Assembly (NCBI GenBank): GCA_947645965.1
Contig: CANSES010000035.1
Coordinates: forward strand, 1 to 10,697
Reading direction: 5' to 3'
Length of the DNA stretch: 10,697 bases
Origin: an uncultured Enterorhabdus sp.
GTDB taxonomy: Bacteria; Actinomycetota; Coriobacteriia; Coriobacteriales; Eggerthellaceae
Each line of letters begins with the position of its first letter. Within the stretch, counting starts at the first letter, position 1. Under the pieces are notes generated by a model. That model had not been told where the DNA came from. It saw only the letters and a list, made by a program, of their open reading frames with translations, and made no database searches. Positions 6,338 through 10,697 of this stretch are shown piece by piece. A program made the position numbers and the translations under genes.

Positions 6338-6763
6338 GGCGCATTTATAGCCCGAAGGGCATGCTTTCAATCCATCCCCCATGGCTCTTGAAACCACTAT
6401 GCTCAGAAGCTGGCTCAGGCATAATGACTTCAAAAGAAGTGATCGTAGGCCGCAATTCGAAACCTAGAGCTACGGTAAATCATCGGCAGGCATGTTGGGT
6501 TCAGGGCAAATAACGTCAATCCTGCCGAACCCCACACAACGTGGGTGCCACCCCCTTCACGGTCTGCTCATCAACGCTCGCACCACAGAGGCATCACCCA
6601 ATTCAGCACCATGCGCAGACGCTTCCCTGCAACGTGGCGGTACTGGAGAGACAGGATCCCAAACAAGCGGACGGATGGCGCAGAGGAGCAAGCGGTAAGG
6701 GACGGCAGATGCCACTACCGTCCCCCAACTAAGCCCCTGCGCCGCCCGCTCCGACTTTTAAGG
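6338..6763. other. Gene-free region after the LuxR-type gene
   Basis: No credible coding frame is present; short open frames on the plus strand lack ribosome binding sites. Features seen are a short GCCC/GGGC hairpin right after the regulator gene (6350-6360), an inverted repeat ACTTC-AAAA-GAAGT (6427-6440), a bulged 10-bp hairpin (6497-6508 with 6523-6532), and a 7-bp hairpin (6699-6705 with 6718-6724). None has a U-run. The end of the regulator transcript is therefore not located. Confidence 0.45.
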
Positions 6764-6808
6764 AAAAAGCGGGGCTCGCCGGTACTTGCGGCATAGCACA
6801 CGCCCCGC
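6764..6808 (-). terminator. Intrinsic terminator for leftward transcripts (argJBD)
   Basis: Read on the minus strand, GCGGGGC (6808-6802) pairs with GCCCCGC (6775-6769) and is followed directly by TTTTT (6768-6764) and CC-TT. A smaller GCCG/CGGC stem lies inside the loop. This is the best terminator in the window. It lies about 430 bases past the argD stop codon, so the arginine operon would have a long 3' untranslated region that includes the inverted-repeat element at 6908-7069. Confidence 0.6.
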
Positions 6809-6907
6809 GCTGAATGGGAGCAGCGGGCGCCTTCGCCGTTTCCCCCTGCGCATCGCGCTCATGCATGGGGTGCCGAGCGCGCCCGCATGCGACCCTGGCG
6901 TGTAAAG

Positions 6908-7069
6908 TGGCCAAAAATGACGACCTGACGACAGAATTTCGCGCCGGGGACGCGTCACCGAAGGCGGCGACACGCAAAAGCCCAGGTCGCGCTCTAGGCC
7001 TTAGGGGGATTCGCGTCGCGGGGCGTGCTTTCGTGCCCCGCTTTGTCGTCAGGTCGTCGTTTTTGGCCA
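6908..7069. repeat. 162-bp element bounded by 26-bp inverted repeats
   Basis: The left arm, 6908-6933 (beginning TGGCCAAAAATGACG), is the reverse complement of the right arm, 7044-7069, with one mismatch in 26. The 110-base interior is GC-rich and holds a 7-bp hairpin, GCGGGGC (7018-7024) with GCCCCGC (7035-7041), that abuts the right arm. There is no transposase and no credible gene inside; the frame that starts with the ATG in the right arm lacks a ribosome binding site. No clear target duplication is visible at the flanks. It fits a MITE-like or other dispersed intergenic repeat, and in RNA it would fold into a long stem in the 3' region of the argJBD transcript. Confidence 0.75.
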
Positions 7070-7197
7070 TTTTTGGGGCCGGCGGCTGCGCGGATGCGCA
7101 GGAAACGGGGGCAGGAGCGCAGGGGGGGGGTGGCGCAAGACGGGGAGCCCCACCCCCACGCCCGAGCCCCGCTTGGCAGCACCCTCCCCCCCATTGT

Positions 7198-7217
7198 CCC
7201 GCCTCCCGAGAGGCGGG
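7198..7217 (-). terminator. Perfect hairpin just past argD
   Basis: CCCGCCTC (7198-7205) pairs with GAGGCGGG (7210-7217) across a four-base loop, 17 bases past the argD stop codon. On the minus strand it is followed by ACAATGGGGG, not a U-run. It may stabilise the 3' end or terminate weakly before the better terminator at 6764-6808. Confidence 0.4.
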
Positions 7218-7233
7218 GGGCTGCCGACGCGGG

Positions 7234-8469
7234 CTAGACGATGGCGGCGAGGGCCTCGACGAGGGCGTCTACGTGGGCGCGCTCGCAGATGAGGGGCGGG
7301 AGGAAGCGGAGGGTGCGCGGGCCGGTGGCGTTGAGGACGAAGCCGCGCTCGAGGGCGGCGGACACCACCTCGGGGGCGCTGGGGGCGTCCTCGGCCAGGT
7401 CGCAGCCCACCATGAGGCCCAGGCCGCGCACGTCGTGCACGCGCGGGAGGGCGGCCAGGCGCTCGCGCAGGTAGGCGCCGACCTCGGCGACGCGCTGCTC
7501 GTAGCCGCCGGCGTCCAGCTCGTCGAGCACGGCCTGGGCCGCGGCCACGGCCAGGCAGCTGCCGCCGAAGGTGGTGCCGTGGTCGCCGGGGGCGAACAGG
7601 TCGGCCACCTCGGCGCGGGCCGCGCAGGCACCGGCCGGGAAGCCGCCCGCTATCCCCTTGGCCATCGACACCACGTCGGGCACGATGCCGAAGTGCTGGA
7701 ACCCGAAGGGGCGTCCCGTGCGGAAGATGCCGCACTGGACCTCGTCGCAGATGAGAAGCGCGCCATGCTCGCGCGTGAGGCGGCGGGCGGCAGCCAGGAA
7801 CTCGGGCGTCAGGGGATGCACGCCGCTCTCGCCCTGGACGCACTCCAGCATGACCGCGCAGATCTCAGGCCCGTGGGCGGCGAAGAGCGCCTCCAGGGCG
7901 GCCACGTCGTTGCGCGGCACGTCGAGGAAGCCGTCGGGCATGGGCGCGAAGTCCACGTGGAACTTGGCCTGGGCGGTGGCGGCGAGCGTCATCATAGTGC
8001 GGCCGTGGAAGCTCGCGTCCACCGTCACCACATGATAGGGCGCGGGCACGTCAGGACCGCCCTCGGCCTGGGCGCGCCGACGCGCGTGGAGGCGCGCCAG
8101 CTTGAGGGCGCACTCGTTGGACTCGGCGCCCGAATTGGTGAAGAACGTCTTCCACGGGCCGTCCTCGCCTTCCGGCGCGTAGCGGCTGAGCAGGTCGGAC
8201 AGGTGGCGCGCCACCTCGCCGCGGTGCTCGATGTAGAAGTAGTTGCTCACGTGAATGAGGCGACCGGCCTGGGCGTCCAAGGCGCCTACCAGGGCCGGCG
8301 GGCAGTGGCCGAGACAGTCGCAGCCGATGCCGGAGAGGAAGTCGAGGTACTCACGGCCCTCGGCGTCGACGAGGGTCATGCCGCGGCCGGAGGCGAACTC
8401 GACCGGCTTGCGGGCGAAGGTGCCCATGACGTAGGCGGATTCGAGGGACTGCTGCTCGGGGAGGGACAT
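7234..8469 (-). CDS. argD: Acetylornithine aminotransferase
   Basis: Predicted 411-residue PLP enzyme, class III aminotransferase, that converts N-acetylglutamate semialdehyde to N-acetylornithine with glutamate as amino donor; cytosolic. Motifs: NSGAESNE at 112-119 (phosphate-binding), FHGRT at 154-158, ECVQGESG at 209-216, DEVQCG at 242-247 with the PLP-nitrogen aspartate D242, and the Schiff-base lysine K271 in SMAKGIAGGFPAG. Length is normal for the family. The ATG at 8469 has AGAAAGGA upstream. It follows argB by 44 bases and is the last gene of the argJ-argB-argD unit. Because of the arginine context ArgD is preferred over related omega-aminotransferases (succinylornithine, GABA, ornithine); it may also act on succinyldiaminopimelate, as some ArgD do. 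Confidence 0.95.
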   Translation of the reverse strand: MSLPEQQSLESAYVMGTFARKPVEFASGRGMTLVDAEGREYLDFLSGIGCDCLGHCPPALVGALDAQAGRLIHVSNYFYIEHRGEVARHLSDLLSRYAPEGEDGPWKTFFTNSGAESNECALKLARLHARRRAQAEGGPDVPAPYHVVTVDASFHGRTMMTLAATAQAKFHVDFAPMPDGFLDVPRNDVAALEALFAAHGPEICAVMLECVQGESGVHPLTPEFLAAARRLTREHGALLICDEVQCGIFRTGRPFGFQHFGIVPDVVSMAKGIAGGFPAGACAARAEVADLFAPGDHGTTFGGSCLAVAAAQAVLDELDAGGYEQRVAEVGAYLRERLAALPRVHDVRGLGLMVGCDLAEDAPSAPEVVSAALERGFVLNATGPRTLRFLPPLICERAHVDALVEALAAIV

Positions 8470-8513
8470 GGGGGTGATCCTTTCTGCGGGGGGCCTTCGG
8501 CAGCGCCGCGGGG

Positions 8514-9461
8514 CTACGCCTCGCGGTTTTCGATGAGCTTGGCGGCGAAGTTGCCGAGGGGCGCGGCGGCCTCGGAGTCGCCGTCGCCGGTGACCATGGT
8601 GCCGATGCCCTTGTCGGTGAGAATCTCCAGCAGCAGGGCGTGGGGCGTGGTGCCGTTGATGATGTGGCCCTTCTTCACGCCGGCGTCCATGGCGTAGACG
8701 CAGGACCGCAGCTTGGGGATCATGCCGGTGGAGATGGCGCCGTCCTCCACCATCTGGCGCGCCTCCTCCAGGCTCATGGCCGAGATGAGCGTGTCGCGGT
8801 TGGGGTAGTCCTCGTAGAGGCCGTCCACGTCGGTGAGGAAGAACACCTTGTGGGCACCGATGGCCGCGGCGATGTGCCCGGCGGCCACGTCGGCGTTGAC
8901 GTTGTAGCAGCCGCCGTCCTCGCCGATGGCGATGGTGGCGATGACGGGGATGTAGTCGGCGGCCACGAGGTCTTCGATGAGCAGGTTGTTGATGCGGGTG
9001 ATGGCGCCCACGCGGCCCAGGCGCGGGTCGGCCTGCTCGGCCACGATGACGCCGGCGTCCGTGCCGCTGATGCCCACGGCCATGTTGCCGTGCTCGTTCA
9101 TGGCCTCCACGAGCTCCTGGTTCACCCGGCCGGTGAGCACCATACGCACCACGTCCATGGCCTCGGGGCTGGTGACGCGCTGGCCGTCGACGAACTCAAC
9201 CGGCAGGTCGAAGCGCTTCATGGCCGCGGATATGGCCTTGCCGCCGCCGTGGACGATGACCGGGTTCACGCCGATGATCTTGAGCAGGATGATGTCGGCC
9301 ATCACCTCGGCGCGCAGGGCCGGATCCTCCATGGCCGAGCCGCCGTACTTGATGACGATGGTCTCGCCGGTGATCTTCTTGATCCAGGGCATCGCCTCGG
9401 TAAGGACGTCGCCGGTGATGCTGGAAACGCCGTGGGGGCGCGTCTCGGTGTCGTATTTCAT
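8514..9461 (-). CDS. argB: Acetylglutamate kinase
   Basis: Predicted 315-residue kinase of the amino acid kinase family that phosphorylates N-acetylglutamate with ATP, the usual control step of the cyclic arginine pathway. Motifs: IKYGGSAM at 37-44, IVHGGGK at 69-75, NVNAD at 187-191, and STGMIPK at 244-250. It has the N-terminal helix (around TEAMPWIKK, 21-29) and the C-terminal INGTTPHALLLEI region found in hexameric, arginine-inhibited forms, so feedback inhibition by arginine is likely; this is from family knowledge, not shown here. Its ATG overlaps the argJ TGA by four bases (ATGA), so it is translationally coupled to argJ; ACGGAGA lies upstream as ribosome binding site. Ends are normal and no key residue is missing. 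Confidence 0.96.
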   Translation of the reverse strand: MKYDTETRPHGVSSITGDVLTEAMPWIKKITGETIVIKYGGSAMEDPALRAEVMADIILLKIIGVNPVIVHGGGKAISAAMKRFDLPVEFVDGQRVTSPEAMDVVRMVLTGRVNQELVEAMNEHGNMAVGISGTDAGVIVAEQADPRLGRVGAITRINNLLIEDLVAADYIPVIATIAIGEDGGCYNVNADVAAGHIAAAIGAHKVFFLTDVDGLYEDYPNRDTLISAMSLEEARQMVEDGAISTGMIPKLRSCVYAMDAGVKKGHIINGTTPHALLLEILTDKGIGTMVTGDGDSEAAAPLGNFAAKLIENREA

Positions 9462-10697
9462 GAGCGATAGTCTCCGTTGATCGAAACGTATTCATGCGAG
9501 AAGTCGCAGGTCCAGACCGTGGCCTCGGATTCGCCGGCGCCCAGGTCGGCCACGATGGCCACCTCCGGGCCCTCGAAGCGCCGCAGCGCCTCATCCTCAT
9601 CGAAGGGAACGGTGAGGCCGCCGCGGCAGACGGGCAGGCCGAGGATGTCGATGGCCACGTCCTCCTGGCGGAAGGCCGCGCCCGAGCGTCCGAGCGCCGC
9701 GGCGATGCGCCCCCAGTTGGCGTCGTGGCCGTAGACGGCCGTCTTCACCAGGGGCGAGTTGGCCACCGTGCGCGCCGCCGCCTGGGCGTCGGCGGGGCTG
9801 GCGGCCCCGCGAACCGTGACGGTGATGAGGCGCGTGGCGCCCTCCCCGTCGGCCGCCATGGCGCGGGCGAGCGTGGCGCACACCTGGTCGAGCGCCTGCT
9901 GGAAGCGGGCGAAGGCGGGAGTGCCCGGGGCCAGCGGCGCAGCGCCGGGAGCCGCGGCTCCGCTGGCCAGCAGGAAGCAGGAGTCGTTGGTGGAGGTGTC
10001 CGAGTCCACGGTCACCCGGTTGAAGCTGGCGTCGACGGCAGCGCGCAGGGCCGGGGCCAGGTCGCACGCGAGCACAGGCGCATCGGTGGTGACGACGGCG
10101 ATCATGGTGGCCATGTCGGGCATGATCATACCCGAGCCCTTGGCCATGGCGCCCACGGTGAAACGCGCGCCGGGGTAGCCCACGTCATCGCCATCGAAGG
10201 CGACGGCGCACTCCTTGGGATGCGTGTCGGTGGTCATGATGGCACGGGCCGCGGCGGCGCCGCCCTCCCGGGAGGCCGCGGCCGCAGCCGCCGGGGCGCC
10301 TGAGCGGAAGGGGCCAAGCGGCAGGTGCACGCCGATGACCCCGGTGGAAGCCACGAGCACCTCCTCGGCCGGGCAGCCCACGGCCTCGGCGGTGATGGCG
10401 GCCATGGCCCGAGCGGCCTCGCGGCCGCGCTCGCCGGTGGCGGCATTGGCCACGCCGGAGTTCACCACCACGGCGCGAGCGGTGCCGTAGCTCGGCGCGC
10501 CGGAGCCGCCCTCGTCCAACCGCTCGCGGTTGACCTGCACCGGGGCGGCGCAAAACACGTTGCGGGTGAACACGGCCGCGGCGGCGCAGGGCTCGTCGGC
10601 CACGACGAGGGCCAGATCCAGGCGGTCGGGGTCGTCGCGGAAGCCCGCGTGCACGCCGGCGGCGCGGAAGCCGAGGGCCGCCGCGACGCCGCCGGGA
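9458..10697 (-). CDS. argJ: Glutamate N-acetyltransferase / ornithine acetyltransferase, 5' end beyond window
   Basis: Predicted enzyme that moves the acetyl group from N-acetylornithine to glutamate and, in bifunctional members, also acetylates glutamate from acetyl-CoA; it makes the pathway cyclic. 412 codons are visible and the frame runs off the right edge, with the typical opening GGVAAALGFRAAGV near the edge, so only a few N-terminal residues are missing. The self-cleavage site lies in KGSGMIMPDMATM, with the nucleophile threonine in the second half of MATM (codon 10108-10106): cleavage between Ala and Thr gives alpha and beta chains. The conserved VNSGNANACTG is VNSGVANAATG here. The stop TGA overlaps the argB start. 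Whether it is mono- or bifunctional cannot be told from the sequence. No ATG is visible at the usual place, so the start must lie to the right of the window. Confidence 0.95.
   Translation of the reverse strand, partial: PGGVAAALGFRAAGVHAGFRDDPDRLDLALVVADEPCAAAAVFTRNVFCAAPVQVNRERLDEGGSGAPSYGTARAVVVNSGVANAATGERGREAARAMAAITAEAVGCPAEEVLVASTGVIGVHLPLGPFRSGAPAAAAAASREGGAAAARAIMTTDTHPKECAVAFDGDDVGYPGARFTVGAMAKGSGMIMPDMATMIAVVTTDAPVLACDLAPALRAAVDASFNRVTVDSDTSTNDSCFLLASGAAAPGAAPLAPGTPAFARFQQALDQVCATLARAMAADGEGATRLITVTVRGAASPADAQAAARTVANSPLVKTAVYGHDANWGRIAAALGRSGAAFRQEDVAIDILGLPVCRGGLTVPFDEDEALRRFEGPEVAIVADLGAGESEATVWTCDFSHEYVSINGDYRS

Noticed and set aside
6729..7070. 113-aa minus-strand frame beginning in the right inverted-repeat arm
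   Set aside because: No ribosome binding site; it spans the repeat element and the terminator, and the translation is Arg/Ala/Pro-rich without domain.
6814..8697. Plus-strand open frame of 627 aa
   Set aside because: It crosses the inverted-repeat element and runs antisense to argD and argB, with biased Gly/Ala/Arg/His content and no ribosome binding site.

Overview
The window looks like a chromosomal segment from a high-GC gut actinobacterium, most likely a member of the Eggerthellaceae (Eggerthella, Gordonibacter, Adlercreutzia and relatives). The reasons are the very GC-rich arginine genes, AAAGGAG-type ribosome binding sites, and a molybdopterin enzyme plus small Fe-S partner plus LuxR-type regulator of the kind those bacteria carry in large numbers. 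The genus is an inference; no rRNA or tRNA is present to settle it.

Layout, left to right. 1-221: G/C homopolymer tracts and nested inverted repeats beyond the end of argG. 222-1559 (-): argG, argininosuccinate synthase. 1560-1794: a 235-nt untranslated leader. 1795-1923 (-): a previously unlisted-looking 42-codon reading frame with a good ribosome binding site whose last 14 codons include eight arginines; I read it as an arginine leader peptide for attenuation control of argG. 1924-2662: no gene, but several hairpins and a 17-bp tandem repeat. 2663-3013 and 3036-5555 (-): a two-gene operon of a dicluster ferredoxin-like subunit and a cytosolic molybdopterin oxidoreductase resembling the catechol dehydroxylases of Eggerthella and Gordonibacter. 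5556-5914: an AT-rich divergent promoter region with dyads. 5915-6337 (+): a small LuxR-type DNA-binding protein, divergent from the oxidoreductase. 6338-7233: no gene; holds an intrinsic terminator for leftward transcripts and a 162-bp element bounded by 26-bp inverted repeats. 7234-10697 (-): argD, argB and argJ (argJ cut by the window edge), transcribed argJ-argB-argD.

How it fits together. ArgJ, ArgB and ArgD carry out acetylated-ornithine steps, and ArgG acts later, after citrulline. A regulator plus reductase cassette of lower GC sits between the two arginine blocks and looks like an inserted accessory module: LuxR-type protein (likely sensor or regulator), Mo-enzyme (likely reductive dehydroxylation of an aromatic or similar substrate) and Fe-S electron carrier. 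The substrate is not visible from sequence. The most unusual signals are the arginine-rich leader frame upstream of argG, the sharp patchwork of third-position GC inside the Mo-enzyme gene, and the 26-bp inverted repeat element downstream of argD.
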